This document shows positions 27,975 to 37,049 of a stretch of DNA of 64,000 nucleotides, one piece after another (position 1 is the first letter of the stretch; every line of letters starts with the position of its first letter). Below the pieces are notes generated by a model. That model worked only from the letters and a program-made list of their open reading frames with translations. It had not been told where the DNA came from and ran no database searches. The DNA is taken from the NCBI RefSeq assembly GCF_002162035.1, contig NZ_CP021138.1, positions 806,001 through 870,000 of the forward strand, in the 5' to 3' direction. Source of the stretch: Sulfuriferula sp. AH1. Its GTDB lineage: Bacteria; Pseudomonadota; Gammaproteobacteria; Burkholderiales; Sulfuriferulaceae. Position numbers and translations under genes: made by a program.

Positions 27975-29657
27975 TTAGTTTGCTGATTGATCTACTGGTT
28001 GAATGGAGACGATGCGCGCATCAAGCTGATTGATCGCGTCGCGGACGAACGGGTCGTCCTGAATAATGCTTTCCGCTTCGGCCTGGCGGGCGGCGCGGGC
28101 ATCGTTCTGCTGCTTGATCGGCGTATTCGCAATTTCTTCGGTGAGGCTGATTTCAAGCCGGATCGGGCGGCCGAAATGGCTGCCTAACGATTCGCGCAGC
28201 TTGTCCTGATAGGACTTGTCGGTCAGGTGCTTGTGCTCGACAGGTACAAGCAGCCGCATGGTATCCGCTGCGAATTGCTGCAGTTCGCACTGCAATGCCA
28301 GCATGCGGGCTTGTCCGCCGAGCTTGAGCTGGCCGACCAATTCGGCCCAGTCGCCATTGAAAACGGGAGCTGGCGCCGTCGTTTGGGCGACATGGTGTTC
28401 AGCTATTGCGGGGGCAGGCGTTTCAGCAGGTGTGGCTGCTGCAGCCTCTGGCGCTGCGGCAGGGGATGCTTGTGGTGCTTGTGGTGCTTGTGTGCGTTGC
28501 GCTGCAGGTACAGGTGCAGGTGCAGGTGCAGGTGCAGGTGCAGGTGCAGGTTGCGGCAGGTTGACATTGCCGGTTTGTGGCAGGAAAGCCAGCATGCGCA
28601 GCAAGGTCATGCTGAAGCCGGCAAATTCGTCAGGCGCCAGGCCGAGATCGCGGCGACCCAGCAGGCATATCTGGTAATAAAGCTGAACGGTTTGCGCGTC
28701 GAGCCGTGCTGCCAGATCAATGATCGTGTCGCGGTCCGGCGTGTCATCGGCCAGTGCGGCGGGTACGATTTGGGCCAGCGCGATTTGTTGCAATAATGCC
28801 GCCAGATTCTGTAACGCGGCGTTGAAATCGATACTGCGTACTGCCATTTGTTCGGCTTCGTTCAGCAAGGTTGCGCCGTCGTTGGCGATGAGCGCGAACA
28901 GCAGATTAAACAGGTAGCGCTGATCAATGGCGCCGAGCATGCCGTGTACGGTGTCGGTCAATACTTCGCCGCTGCCGTAGGCGATAGCCTGATCCAGCAA
29001 TGACAGCGCGTCGCGCATGCTGCCTTGCGCGGCACGGGCGATCAGCTGCAGTGCGGCGGGCTGTGAGGGTATGCCTTCGAGCTCCAGTACTTTGGTCAGG
29101 TGTTCGCGCACCAGTTCCGGCGGCATCTGCTTGAGATTGAACTGCAGGCAGCGCGACAGCACGGTGATGGGGATTTTCTGCGGATCGGTCGTGGCGAGGA
29201 TGAATTTGACGTGTTCGGGCGGTTCTTCCAGCGTTTTCAGCATGGAGTTGAACGCTGCTTTGGAAAGCATGTGCACTTCGTCGATGATGTAGACCTTGAA
29301 ACGTCCGACGGTCGGTGCGTATTGCGCGTTATCCAGCACCTCGCGCATGTTGTCGATGCCGGTATTGGACGCCGCGTCCAGTTCCAGCAAGTCAACAAAG
29401 CGCCCGGCGTCGATTTGCGTGCAGGCGGAACATACGCCGCAGGGGGTGGCGGTAATGCCGGTCTCGCAGTTGAGCGCCTTGGCCAGAATTCGCGCTACCG
29501 TGGTCTTGCCGACACCGCGTGTACCGGTAAACAGGTACGCGTGATGCAGGCGGTTTTGGGTCAGCGCATTGCTCAGCGCACGCACTACGTGCGCCTGTCC
29601 GGCAAGTTCTGCAAAGGTTCGGGGGCGCCATTTACGCGCTAATACTTGATAAGCCAT
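27975..29657 (-). CDS. dnaX: DNA polymerase III tau subunit
   Basis: Clamp-loader subunit of 560 residues. The N-terminal AAA+ module has Walker [10 protein letters not shown] (residues 45-53), a four-cysteine zinc module (CETG...CGVCSAC), the DExx box in YIIDEVHML, and the sensor-1 [10 protein letters not shown]. Residues ~375-425 form a Pro/Ala linker encoded by a CAGGTG hexanucleotide repeat, and the rest is the tau C-terminus that contacts polymerase and helicase. I found no A-AAA-AAG slippery heptamer, so only the full-length tau is expected from this mechanism. It heads the dnaX-ybaB-recR-HIT operon. Confidence 0.97.
   Translation of the reverse strand: MAYQVLARKWRPRTFAELAGQAHVVRALSNALTQNRLHHAYLFTGTRGVGKTTVARILAKALNCETGITATPCGVCSACTQIDAGRFVDLLELDAASNTGIDNMREVLDNAQYAPTVGRFKVYIIDEVHMLSKAAFNSMLKTLEEPPEHVKFILATTDPQKIPITVLSRCLQFNLKQMPPELVREHLTKVLELEGIPSQPAALQLIARAAQGSMRDALSLLDQAIAYGSGEVLTDTVHGMLGAIDQRYLFNLLFALIANDGATLLNEAEQMAVRSIDFNAALQNLAALLQQIALAQIVPAALADDTPDRDTIIDLAARLDAQTVQLYYQICLLGRRDLGLAPDEFAGFSMTLLRMLAFLPQTGNVNLPQPAPAPAPAPAPAPVPAAQRTQAPQAPQASPAAAPEAAAATPAETPAPAIAEHHVAQTTAPAPVFNGDWAELVGQLKLGGQARMLALQCELQQFAADTMRLLVPVEHKHLTDKSYQDKLRESLGSHFGRPIRLEISLTEEIANTPIKQQNDARAARQAEAESIIQDDPFVRDAINQLDARIVSIQPVDQSAN
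28503..28552. repeat. CAGGTG hexanucleotide repeat inside dnaX
   Basis: About seven tandem copies of CAGGTG (one variant CAGGTA) encode alternating Pro-Ala in the DnaX linker. Copy-number change would add or remove two residues without a frameshift. Confidence 0.9.
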
Positions 29658-29719
29658 GCGGGTATTTTAACAGAAGCGTTTATTATTGGATGATCAAAAA
29701 CGTTCGCTCAGCAATATGC

Positions 29720-29748
29720 TTGGAAAAAATACCATTAAGGGTTATAAT
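29720..29748 (+). promoter_or_regulatory. sigma-70 promoter of the rpsU operon
   Basis: TTGGAA (29720-29725), 17-base spacer, TATAAT (29743-29748), 37 bases before the S21 start codon. A strong match, expected for a ribosomal protein operon. Confidence 0.8.
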
Positions 29749-29785
29749 TTATGTTTTTCCTCCCCTCTTTTGGAGTTTAGATTTC

Positions 29786-29998
29786 ATGCCTAGTGTTCGT
29801 GTTAAGGAAAATGAGCCGTTTGAAGTAGCGATGCGTCGTTTCAAGCGTACTGTTGAAAAGACCGGTCTGTTGACCGAGTTGCGTGCTCGCGAGTTTTATG
29901 AAAAGCCGACTGCAGAGCGCAAGCGCAAGCTGGCAGCCGCAGTAAAGCGTCACTACAAACGCATTCGTAGTCAAACTCTTCCTCCGAAAATGTATTGA
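29786..29998 (+). CDS. rpsU: 30S ribosomal protein S21
   Basis: A 70-residue basic protein beginning [21 protein letters not shown], the standard S21 sequence, needed for efficient initiation on many mRNAs. The start at 29786 follows GGAG at ten bases; the longer open frame upstream runs through the promoter and is not used. First gene of rpsU-yqeY-dnaG-rpoD. Confidence 0.97.
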   Translation: MPSVRVKENEPFEVAMRRFKRTVEKTGLLTELRAREFYEKPTAERKRKLAAAVKRHYKRIRSQTLPPKMY

Positions 29999-30010
29999 TC
30001 TGCATTTTTC

Positions 30011-30457
30011 ATGAGTCTGAAAGCCCGAATCACTGAAGATATGAAATCTGCCATGCGCGCCAAGGAAACGGCGCGTCTTGGAGCGATTCGACTATTATTG
30101 GCGGCAATCAAGCAACGTGAAGTCGATGAGCGCATCGAGCTGGATGATGCGCAGATAGTTGCTGCGATTGACAAGATGCTCAAGCAGCGGCGGGATTCCA
30201 TTGCGCAGTTCGAAGCTGCGGGCAGGCAGGAATTGGCTGATATCGAGCATTTCGAAATCAGCGTATTGCAAGCCTATATGCCTGAAGCGGCAAGCGACGA
30301 AGAAATTGACGCCCTGATCGCAAAAGCGATGGTTGATACCGGCGCTGCCGGCGTCAAGGATATGGGCAAGGTCATGGCGGCAGTGAAGCCGGAATTGGCT
30401 GGTCGTGCCGATATGGCGCAAGTGTCAACACGGATTAAGGCCAGGTTAGTCGGCTGA
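30011..30457 (+). CDS. GatB/YqeY domain protein
   Basis: A 148-residue protein of the YqeY family, related to the tail of GatB. Visible motifs: DMKSAMRAKETARLGAIRLLLAAIKQRE and MPEAASDEEIDALI, ending KDMGKVMAAVKPELAGRADMA. GatB-like tails bind tRNA, but the function of free YqeY is not established. Twelve bases after rpsU, in its usual position in this operon. Confidence 0.95.
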   Translation: MSLKARITEDMKSAMRAKETARLGAIRLLLAAIKQREVDERIELDDAQIVAAIDKMLKQRRDSIAQFEAAGRQELADIEHFEISVLQAYMPEAASDEEIDALIAKAMVDTGAAGVKDMGKVMAAVKPELAGRADMAQVSTRIKARLVG

Positions 30458-30512
30458 TTTTGCGTGCTGTTCAGTACGTAATTAAAGATTTCCGCTAAAA
30501 GGTTTTCGTTAT

Positions 30513-32219
30513 ATGATCCCGCAGGATTTTATTCAAAGCCTGTTAAGTCGCGTTGATATCGTTGATGTGATAGATCATCGCGTCCCGCTGAAAAAGGCTG
30601 GTGCGAATTATCAGGCCTGCTGTCCGTTCCATAACGAAAAAACCCCTTCATTTACAGTTTCACCTACCAAGCAGTTCTACCATTGTTTTGGTTGCGGTGC
30701 GCATGGCACGGCAATCGGCTTTTTGATGGAATATGCCGGATTGAGTTATGTCGATGCGATCAAGGCATTGGCAGATCAGACGGGTATGGTGGTGCCGGAA
30801 ACAGCAGCGCCCAATCCGCAACGTACGCAGCAGACAGCCAGTCTGCTTGAAGTCATGCAGGGAGCGGAGCTGTATTATCGTCAGCAGCTCAAGGCTTCGG
30901 CAACGGCCATCGCTTATCTGAAAAAACGCGGGCTGACCGGCGAAATAGCGGCCAGATTCGGCTTGGGTTACGCGCCGAACGGATGGCAGAATCTGGAAGC
31001 GGTATTCGAGCAGTATGCCAATCCGGTATTGCAGGAAGCGGGCCTGGTGGTGGTTAACGATGCCGGGCAGCGCTATGACCGCTTTCGCGACCGGGTGATG
31101 TTTCCGATTATTAACCAGAAGGGTGACGTGATCGGTTTCGGCGGCCGCGTGCTGGATGGCGGCGAACCCAAATATCTGAATTCCCCGGAAACACCCTTGT
31201 TCCAGAAGGGCAGTGAACTTTACGGGTTGTTTCAGGCGCGACGCGCGATTCGCGATGCAGGCCGGGTGATTGTGGTCGAAGGTTACATGGATGTGGTAGC
31301 GCTGGCGCAGCACGGGGTGGAATACGCTGTGGCGACGCTGGGTACTGCGACTACGGCGACGCATATCCAGAAGTTGCTGCGGCATACCGATGAAGTGATT
31401 TTCTGTTTCGATGGCGACAGTGCCGGGCAACGGGCCGCATGGCGGGCGCTGGAACACAGCCTGGCTATCGTGACTGACAGTAGCCGCCTGGGGTTCCTGT
31501 TTTTACCGGAATCGCATGATCCTGACAGTTATGTGCGTGAGTTTGGGCGGGCAGGGTTTGAGGAATTTCAGGCCCGGTCGGTGGTGCCGCTGTCCGTTTA
31601 CTTGTTCAAGCAGATTGCACAGCAGCATGATTTGATGACGGATGAGGGCAAAAGTGCTTTTTTGAAAGCGCTGCAGCCGCTGATCGTGCAAGTGACGGCA
31701 CCCAGTCTGGCGCTGATGTTACGTAAGCGCGCGGCTGAGTTGGTGCAAATCGAGATGGCGGAACTAACCGGATTGTGGAATCTCAAACCGGCGCGTACTG
31801 CCTTCGCGTCACCCGCACGAGCAAAACGTCCGGCACCTGCATCAATAAGTCGACAGCTGCTGCGGATGGTGCTGTTTAATCCGGCTCTGGCGCAGCAAAT
31901 GAGCGAGGAATTGCTCACGCAAAACGATAGCGATACGCAAACATTGCGCGAAGTACTTGTAATTCTGCGTCAGCATCCCCATCTGGATACGGCGATGCTG
32001 ATAGAACAAGGGCGGCATCAGGCCCATGCTGCCACTATTCAGCAGTGTGGCGCTGAAATCATGGACTGGGACGCCGAATTCGATGTGGCGCCGGAGTTCA
32101 ATCTGGCACTGGATCAATTGCGTGCGACAGGCAAGCAATCGCGCATGCAGATTCTGGCACAAAAATCGCTTCGGGATTTGACCGAAGCGGAAAAAAAAGA
32201 ATTACAGCAATTACGCTAG
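30513..32219 (+). CDS. dnaG: DNA primase
   Basis: Primase of 568 residues that lays RNA primers for replication. The N-terminal zinc-binding CHC2 module (CCPFHNEKTPSF...YHCFGCGAHG, residues 38-65), the catalytic Toprim core (VIVVEGYMDVVALAQHG; EVIFCFDGDSAGQRAAWRAL), and a C-terminal DnaB-interacting region starting near 440. Its length is typical for betaproteobacteria. Confidence 0.97.
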   Translation: MIPQDFIQSLLSRVDIVDVIDHRVPLKKAGANYQACCPFHNEKTPSFTVSPTKQFYHCFGCGAHGTAIGFLMEYAGLSYVDAIKALADQTGMVVPETAAPNPQRTQQTASLLEVMQGAELYYRQQLKASATAIAYLKKRGLTGEIAARFGLGYAPNGWQNLEAVFEQYANPVLQEAGLVVVNDAGQRYDRFRDRVMFPIINQKGDVIGFGGRVLDGGEPKYLNSPETPLFQKGSELYGLFQARRAIRDAGRVIVVEGYMDVVALAQHGVEYAVATLGTATTATHIQKLLRHTDEVIFCFDGDSAGQRAAWRALEHSLAIVTDSSRLGFLFLPESHDPDSYVREFGRAGFEEFQARSVVPLSVYLFKQIAQQHDLMTDEGKSAFLKALQPLIVQVTAPSLALMLRKRAAELVQIEMAELTGLWNLKPARTAFASPARAKRPAPASISRQLLRMVLFNPALAQQMSEELLTQNDSDTQTLREVLVILRQHPHLDTAMLIEQGRHQAHAATIQQCGAEIMDWDAEFDVAPEFNLALDQLRATGKQSRMQILAQKSLRDLTEAEKKELQQLR

Positions 32220-32269
32220 TCAGGTAATCGTTCGGGGTGAAGATTTAGCTGGAATGATGCGCTGGCTGG

Positions 32270-32275
32270 TATAAT
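32270..32275 (+). promoter_or_regulatory. -10 element upstream of rpoD
   Basis: TATAAT 41 bases before rpoD, with no strong -35. It may give rpoD its own promoter in addition to read-through from rpsU. Confidence 0.45.
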
Positions 32276-32316
32276 TATCACATTTTTAAGCAGTACTCAT
32301 TGGATACATTTTTATT

Positions 32317-34227
32317 ATGGCGATCGATCAAGACAAGAATGATGTTAAACAAACCGACGCGGAATTACGCCGTGCCCGTCTCAAAAATCTGATTGTACTT
32401 GGTAAAGAGCGTGGTTACCTGACTTACGCGGAAATCAACGATCACTTGCCTGACGATATGCTCGATGCCGAGCAAATCGAGGGCGTGATCAGCATGATCA
32501 ACGACATGGGTATCCAGGTCTATGATGAAGCGCCCGATGCTGAAGCGCTGCTCATGTCGGATGCGACGCCTGCGGTCGCCGATGAGGATGTGGTTGCTGA
32601 AGCCGAAGCTGCATTATCGACCGTGGATTCCGAGTTTGGTCGTACTACCGATCCTGTGCGCATGTACATGCGCGAAATGGGTACGGTTGAATTGCTGACG
32701 CGCGAAGGTGAAATTGAAATCGCCAAGCGTATCGAAGACGGCTTGAAGCATATGGTGCAGGCGATTTCCGCATGCCCGATCACGATTGACCAGATTCTGA
32801 CTCTGGTGGACAAGGTTGAACGCGACGAAATCCGGATTGACGAATTCGTGGACGGTATCGTCGCCAGCGAAGCGGAACTTGAAGCCGCAGCGGCGGCCGC
32901 AGCAGCAGTAGTACCATCCCCGGAAGAAGAGACTGCTGAAGGTGAAATTGATGAAGAAGAGGTTGACGACGACGCCGACGGCAGTGCCATGGCAGCAGCC
33001 AATCTGGCGCAGTTGAAAGCCGATGCGATGGAACGTTTTGAGTTGCTGCGCAAACTGGTCAAGCGCATGCAAGCGGCACAGAAGAAATATGGTTACGCCA
33101 GCAAGCAATACAATGAATTGCAAACGGAAGTGTCCAATGTGTTGCTGGAAATCCGCTTTTCTGCCAAACAGGTCGAGGCTTTGTGCAATATCATCCGCGG
33201 TCTGGTAGAAACGGTGCGTTCGCATGAACGCGACATCATGGAAGTGGCCGTCAAGAAATCCGGCATGCCGCGCGAACACTTCATCAAAGTGTTCCCGAAC
33301 AATGAAACCAATCTGGAATGGGTCAACGAACAGGCTGCGGTCAAAAAGCCTTATGCAGAAGGTCTGATCCGCCATCAGTACACCATCATCGAGCGCCAGA
33401 ACGGCCTGATTGCGTTGCAGGACAAGATCGGCATTCCTATCCAGGACCTGAAAGAAATCAATCGTCAGATGACCACTGGCGAAGGCCGCACCTTGCGCGC
33501 CAAGCGTGAAATGATCGAAGCCAACCTGCGGCTGGTGATCTCCATTGCGAAGAAATACACCAATCGTGGTTTGCAATTCCTTGATCTGATTCAGGAAGGC
33601 AATATCGGCCTGATGAAGGCGGTGGACAAATTCGAATATCGTCGCGGCTATAAATTCTCGACTTACGCCACCTGGTGGATACGTCAGGCGATCACGCGTT
33701 CGATCGCCGACCAGGCACGCACCATTCGTATCCCTGTGCACATGATCGAGACCATCAACAAGATGAATCGTATCGCACGGCAGATATTGCAGGAAACCGG
33801 GCAGGAGCCGGATCCGGCCGTGCTCGCCGAAAAGATGGAAATGCCGGAAGAAAAAATCCGCAAGATTCTCAAGATATCCAAAGAGCCGATTTCGATGGAA
33901 ACGCCGATCGGCGATGACGAAGATTCGCATCTGGGCGATTTCATCGAGGATACCTCGACTCTGGCACCGATGGATGCTGCTATTTATGACAGTCTGCAAG
34001 ATGTCACCAAGGAAATCCTGGATGGCCTGACCCAGCGCGAAGCCAAAGTGTTGCGCATGCGTTTCGGTATCGAAATGAATACCGACCATACTCTGGAAGA
34101 AGTCGGCAAGCAGTTCGACGTCACTCGTGAGCGTATTCGTCAGATCGAAGCCAAGGCGTTGCGTAAATTACGCCATCCTTCGCGATCGGATCGGCTCAAG
34201 AGCTTTATCGACAATAGCGGTCAATAA
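32317..34227 (+). CDS. rpoD: RNA polymerase sigma-70 factor
   Basis: Primary sigma factor of 636 residues. Region 1.1 is at the N-terminus, region 1.2 begins with [16 protein letters not shown] near 112, and an acidic, low-complexity non-conserved insert ([19 protein letters not shown]) is near 200. Region 2 has [40 protein letters not shown] and region 4.2 has [20 protein letters not shown]. The start is the ATG at 32317. The fourth gene of the macromolecular synthesis block. Confidence 0.98.
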   Translation: MAIDQDKNDVKQTDAELRRARLKNLIVLGKERGYLTYAEINDHLPDDMLDAEQIEGVISMINDMGIQVYDEAPDAEALLMSDATPAVADEDVVAEAEAALSTVDSEFGRTTDPVRMYMREMGTVELLTREGEIEIAKRIEDGLKHMVQAISACPITIDQILTLVDKVERDEIRIDEFVDGIVASEAELEAAAAAAAAVVPSPEEETAEGEIDEEEVDDDADGSAMAAANLAQLKADAMERFELLRKLVKRMQAAQKKYGYASKQYNELQTEVSNVLLEIRFSAKQVEALCNIIRGLVETVRSHERDIMEVAVKKSGMPREHFIKVFPNNETNLEWVNEQAAVKKPYAEGLIRHQYTIIERQNGLIALQDKIGIPIQDLKEINRQMTTGEGRTLRAKREMIEANLRLVISIAKKYTNRGLQFLDLIQEGNIGLMKAVDKFEYRRGYKFSTYATWWIRQAITRSIADQARTIRIPVHMIETINKMNRIARQILQETGQEPDPAVLAEKMEMPEEKIRKILKISKEPISMETPIGDDEDSHLGDFIEDTSTLAPMDAAIYDSLQDVTKEILDGLTQREAKVLRMRFGIEMNTDHTLEEVGKQFDVTRERIRQIEAKALRKLRHPSRSDRLKSFIDNSGQ

Positions 34228-34252
34228 GTTCCATTTGCAGGCTAGCAAGACA

Positions 34253-34279
34253 GGCCTGAAACTGGTATAGTTTCGGGCC
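34253..34279 (+). promoter_or_regulatory. hairpin and extended -10 before the tRNA gene
   Basis: GGCCTGAAAC (34253-34262) can pair with GTTTCGGGCC (34270-34279) three bases before the tRNA. There is no T tract, so it is a weak terminator at best. Within it, TGGTATAGT is an extended -10 (TGn-TATAGT) followed by a GC-rich discriminator, as in stable RNA promoters. Either read-through from rpoD or this promoter could supply the tRNA. Confidence 0.4.
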
Positions 34280-34282
34280 TTC

Positions 34283-34359
34283 GGGTCTGTAGCTCAGTTG
34301 GTTAGAGCAGAGGACTCATAATCCTTTGGTCCACGGTTCAAGTCCGTGCAGACCCACCA
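34283..34359 (+). tRNA. tRNA-Ile2 (CAU, lysidine type)
   Basis: A 77-base tRNA with encoded CCA. The acceptor stem GGGTCTG/CAGACCC pairs fully, the D arm is GCTC-AGTTGGTTA-GAGC, the anticodon loop CTCATAA gives CAU, and the T arm is CACGG-TTCAAGT-CCGTG. CAU is read by initiator, elongator Met and Ile2 tRNAs. The TTGGTC variable region, TTCAAGTCC T loop and location beside rpoD (as for E. coli ileX) favour tRNA-Ile2, whose C34 is converted to lysidine by TilS. Confidence 0.85.
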
Positions 34360-34367
34360 GTAAAATT

Positions 34368-34402
34368 AACGGCCAAGAGCTCAATGCCCTTGGCCGTTTT
34401 TC
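34368..34402 (+). terminator. tRNA terminator
   Basis: ACGGCCAAG (34369-34377) pairs with CTTGGCCGT (34389-34397), followed by TTTTCT. A rho-independent terminator for the tRNA and possibly rpoD. Confidence 0.88.
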
Positions 34403-34710
34403 TATTGCGGTGTGGGTTAGCGTTTGATTTGGCACTAATTTTCGCATTCCGCACCAACCTCATGATTAAACGTGGATGTTATTTGATTTTAGTGCTAAAT
34501 AGCCCGTAAATGGCCTGTTGTAACTATTTGATTTTACGGATTGACATTTTCACGGTTGTGCCAAATTAAACGCAAATTCACAATGGGAAATATATTGATC
34601 CAAATCATGCCGCATTTGCCTGTGGGGTTTCATGAGATTAAATGCGATATTCGGTTACGAAGCACTTATTTGGTTTTGCGTATCTTGGTTATAAACCAGA
34701 TAGGCATGGT
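34403..34710. other. gene-free region between the tRNA and cysQ
   Basis: About 310 AT-rich bases with no convincing gene; an 84-codon plus-strand frame running from 34541 into cysQ has no family resemblance. No direct repeat of the tRNA 3' end was noticed, so there is no evidence for an integrated element, although the position beside a tRNA and the composition would fit a decayed one. Confidence 0.35.
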
Positions 34711-35511
34711 TCAAATCAGGATTTCTGCGCTCGCCACAAAATACGGATTAAGCAAATCAGCTTTACCGTATCGCAGTGGTTCACCATCCAGCTGATAAAC
34801 ATGACCGCCTGCGGACTCTACAATGGCTTGTGCTGCAGCTGTATCCCACTCGCAGGTTGGTCCCAGGCGCGGGTAGCAATCGGCCGCGCCTTCTGCTACG
34901 CGGCAAAGCTTCAACGAACTGCCTGCCTGCATGAATTCATGCGGACCCAGCTTTTTGATAAAGGCGGCGGTGTCAGCGTTCATGTGGCTTTTGCTGGCGA
35001 CTATGCGTAATGGTCGCTGACGGTCTGGCTGGCTGACATGGATAGATTCTATTGTGCCATTGCAGCTACGAAACACACCGATCCCGATGCCGCCCCAATA
35101 CGTCAGATCCAGTGCAGGCGCGCCAACTGCACCGAACACTGCTGTGCCATCCTTGATCAGGGCAATGTTGACGGTAAATTCGTCGTTGTGGGCCAGGAAT
35201 TCCTTGGTTCCATCCAGCGGGTCAATCAGCCAGAATATACCTTGCGCTTGTCTATGGACCAGCGAATCGGCATCTTCTTCGGATACTACGGGAATGTCCG
35301 GGGTAAGGCGGGTGAGGCCCTCAGCGATGATGTGGTGTGCAATCAAATCAGCCTGGGTTAGCGGGCTGTCATCCTCTTTGGTGCCAACAACCATACTGCT
35401 CATGCCATCCTCTGCGAGCCTGGTATAGATTTCCATGATGCTCAGGCCTGCTGCCCGGACAATGGCCAATACAGGCTCAACTAAAGTAGTCGTTGATATG
35501 AATTGTCGCAT
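34711..35511 (-). CDS. cysQ: 3'(2'),5'-bisphosphate nucleotidase CysQ
   Basis: Inositol-monophosphatase-fold enzyme of 266 residues that removes the 3'-phosphate from PAP (and PAPS), recycling the by-product of sulfonation. Metal-binding motifs are VVSEEDA near residue 75, LIDPLDGTKEFLAHNDEFTVNIA near 95-117, and CEWDTAAAQAIVESAGG near 217. I chose the ATG at 35511 (MRQFIS); an upstream ATG at 35556 lies in the promoter region and adds an unusual tail. No clear ribosome-binding site is seen for either. It is divergent from cysD, with which it forms a PAPS unit. Confidence 0.93.
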   Translation of the reverse strand: MRQFISTTTLVEPVLAIVRAAGLSIMEIYTRLAEDGMSSMVVGTKEDDSPLTQADLIAHHIIAEGLTRLTPDIPVVSEEDADSLVHRQAQGIFWLIDPLDGTKEFLAHNDEFTVNIALIKDGTAVFGAVGAPALDLTYWGGIGIGVFRSCNGTIESIHVSQPDRQRPLRIVASKSHMNADTAAFIKKLGPHEFMQAGSSLKLCRVAEGAADCYPRLGPTCEWDTAAAQAIVESAGGHVYQLDGEPLRYGKADLLNPYFVASAEILI

Positions 35512-35542
35512 TTTGTATTTTTGATATATTTTTGTAATTGTT

Positions 35543-35559
35543 ATATTGTATAGCAATAT
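35543..35559. promoter_or_regulatory. inverted repeat between cysQ and cysD
   Basis: ATATTG-TATAG-CAATAT, a perfect 6-5-6 inverted repeat, lies near the middle of the 95-base AT-rich gap between the divergent cysQ and cysD starts. It is a candidate operator for both; no regulator is identified. Confidence 0.4.
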
Positions 35560-35606
35560 TTTTTAAGATAATTATTTGTTATTTGCATATTGCGACATGG
35601 GGATGC

Positions 35607-37049
35607 ATGGCGACAACCGAACTCTTTGGACTGGATAAACCCCAAGCATGGGATACAGAGCTCGCATTTCAGCGTCTGAACCAGCTTGGCCAGGCAGAAA
35701 CCAAACGCACGGCTGAACGCCGTTTGCATGAGCTGGCTATTTTTCCAATAGAGCTTAAGGCGACTGGTGTGCGCGATGAGTTGGGGCGAACACCCACTCC
35801 CTCCGTGCTGGAAAGCGAGATCGCCGAGGCAAGAGCCAGGCGTAAACTGGTGCTGTTCGCCCAGTTGCATGGCTTGCCGAATGGTGGCGCATGCCTGCAT
35901 GCGAATGATGCGCGAGGCAGCCGCTATTGGGTGCCATTACCTGCTGACAAAGTAGATCGGCAAGCGATTGAAGCCGCGCTGAGCTTGCTGCAAACTCACA
36001 TTGACAAACCGCTCGCCATTATTGCGCATGGCGAACTGTCGGCCTGGTGCAGATCGGCAGACGCATTGAACGGCGTCACATTCTGCATGCTGGGTTACCC
36101 GCCAGTCCTGGATTTGAGTAATCAACCTCTCGCGGATAGTCCGCGTCATGAAGCTGCCATCCATTTGGCCCGACTGGAAGCGGAAAGCATCCACATTATT
36201 CGCGAAGCCGTCGCCGAGGCAGAAAACCCGGTCATGCTGTATTCAATAGGTAAAGACAGTACGGTCATGCTGCATCTTGCGCGCAAGGCTTTTTATCCTG
36301 CCAAACCGCCTTTCCCTTTGCTGCATATCGATACGCGTTGGAAATTCCAGGAGATGTATTTATTTCGCGACCACATGGCACAAATGAGTGGTATGGATTT
36401 GCTGGTTCATATTAACCCGGTGTCGATAGAAAAAGATATCAATCCTTTCGATCACGGCTCGTCGTTGCATACCGACATCACTAAAACCGAAGGGTTAAAA
36501 CAGGCGCTGGATCAATATCGTTTTGATGTTGCCTTCGGCGGTGCGCGACGTGATGAAGAGAAGTCCCGCGCCAAGGAGCGGATTTTCTCCTTCCGCACAG
36601 CGACTCATCAATGGGATGCCAAACGCCAGCGCCCGGAAATATGGAATCTCTATAACGCCCGTAAAAATCCGGGCGAGAGCATACGCGTGTTTCCGTTGTC
36701 GAACTGGACCGAACTGGATATCTGGCAATATATCTATCAGGAAAACATCCCGGTGGTACCGTTGTATTTTGCCAGGGAGCGACCTGTTGTAGAGCGCGAC
36801 GGCATGATAGTGATGGTGGATGATGCGCGTATGCGCTTGCAGCCCGGCGAGGAAATACAGAGACGCAAGGTGCGATTCCGTACGCTGGGGTGTTACCCGC
36901 TCACTGGCGCAGTTGAATCGCAAGCGCAAACAGTGCCGGAAATCATCCTGGAATTGCTCGGTGCAAACAGTTCGGAACGGCAAGGACGGACAATTGACGC
37001 AGATTCAGCAGCTTCGATGGAAAAGAAAAAACAGGCTGGGTATTTCTGA
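35607..37049 (+). CDS. cysD: sulfate adenylyltransferase subunit 2 with an N-terminal extension
   Basis: CysD, the catalytic ATP-sulfurylase subunit that makes adenosine 5'-phosphosulfate with CysN. The usual ~300-residue CysD starts near residue 183 ([23 protein letters not shown]) and has PP-loop motif [20 protein letters not shown], then [20 protein letters not shown] and [14 protein letters not shown], ending in KKKQAGYF. Before it are ~180 residues with no match I recognise, continuous with CysD and in the same frame. The start at 35607 has GGGGA just upstream; an internal ATG at 36087 lacks a ribosome-binding site. The stop overlaps cysN (TGATG). Confidence 0.93.
   Translation: MATTELFGLDKPQAWDTELAFQRLNQLGQAETKRTAERRLHELAIFPIELKATGVRDELGRTPTPSVLESEIAEARARRKLVLFAQLHGLPNGGACLHANDARGSRYWVPLPADKVDRQAIEAALSLLQTHIDKPLAIIAHGELSAWCRSADALNGVTFCMLGYPPVLDLSNQPLADSPRHEAAIHLARLEAESIHIIREAVAEAENPVMLYSIGKDSTVMLHLARKAFYPAKPPFPLLHIDTRWKFQEMYLFRDHMAQMSGMDLLVHINPVSIEKDINPFDHGSSLHTDITKTEGLKQALDQYRFDVAFGGARRDEEKSRAKERIFSFRTATHQWDAKRQRPEIWNLYNARKNPGESIRVFPLSNWTELDIWQYIYQENIPVVPLYFARERPVVERDGMIVMVDDARMRLQPGEEIQRRKVRFRTLGCYPLTGAVESQAQTVPEIILELLGANSSERQGRTIDADSAASMEKKKQAGYF

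Noticed and set aside
28503-28552. CRISPR-like repeat
   Set aside because: Units are six bases with no spacers; it is a coding microsatellite in dnaX.
27975-29657. programmed frameshift in dnaX
   Set aside because: No A-AAA-AAG slippery sequence was found, so a gamma product by the E. coli mechanism is not supported.
32614-34089. 491-residue minus-strand frame
   Set aside because: Antisense to rpoD, which is certain.
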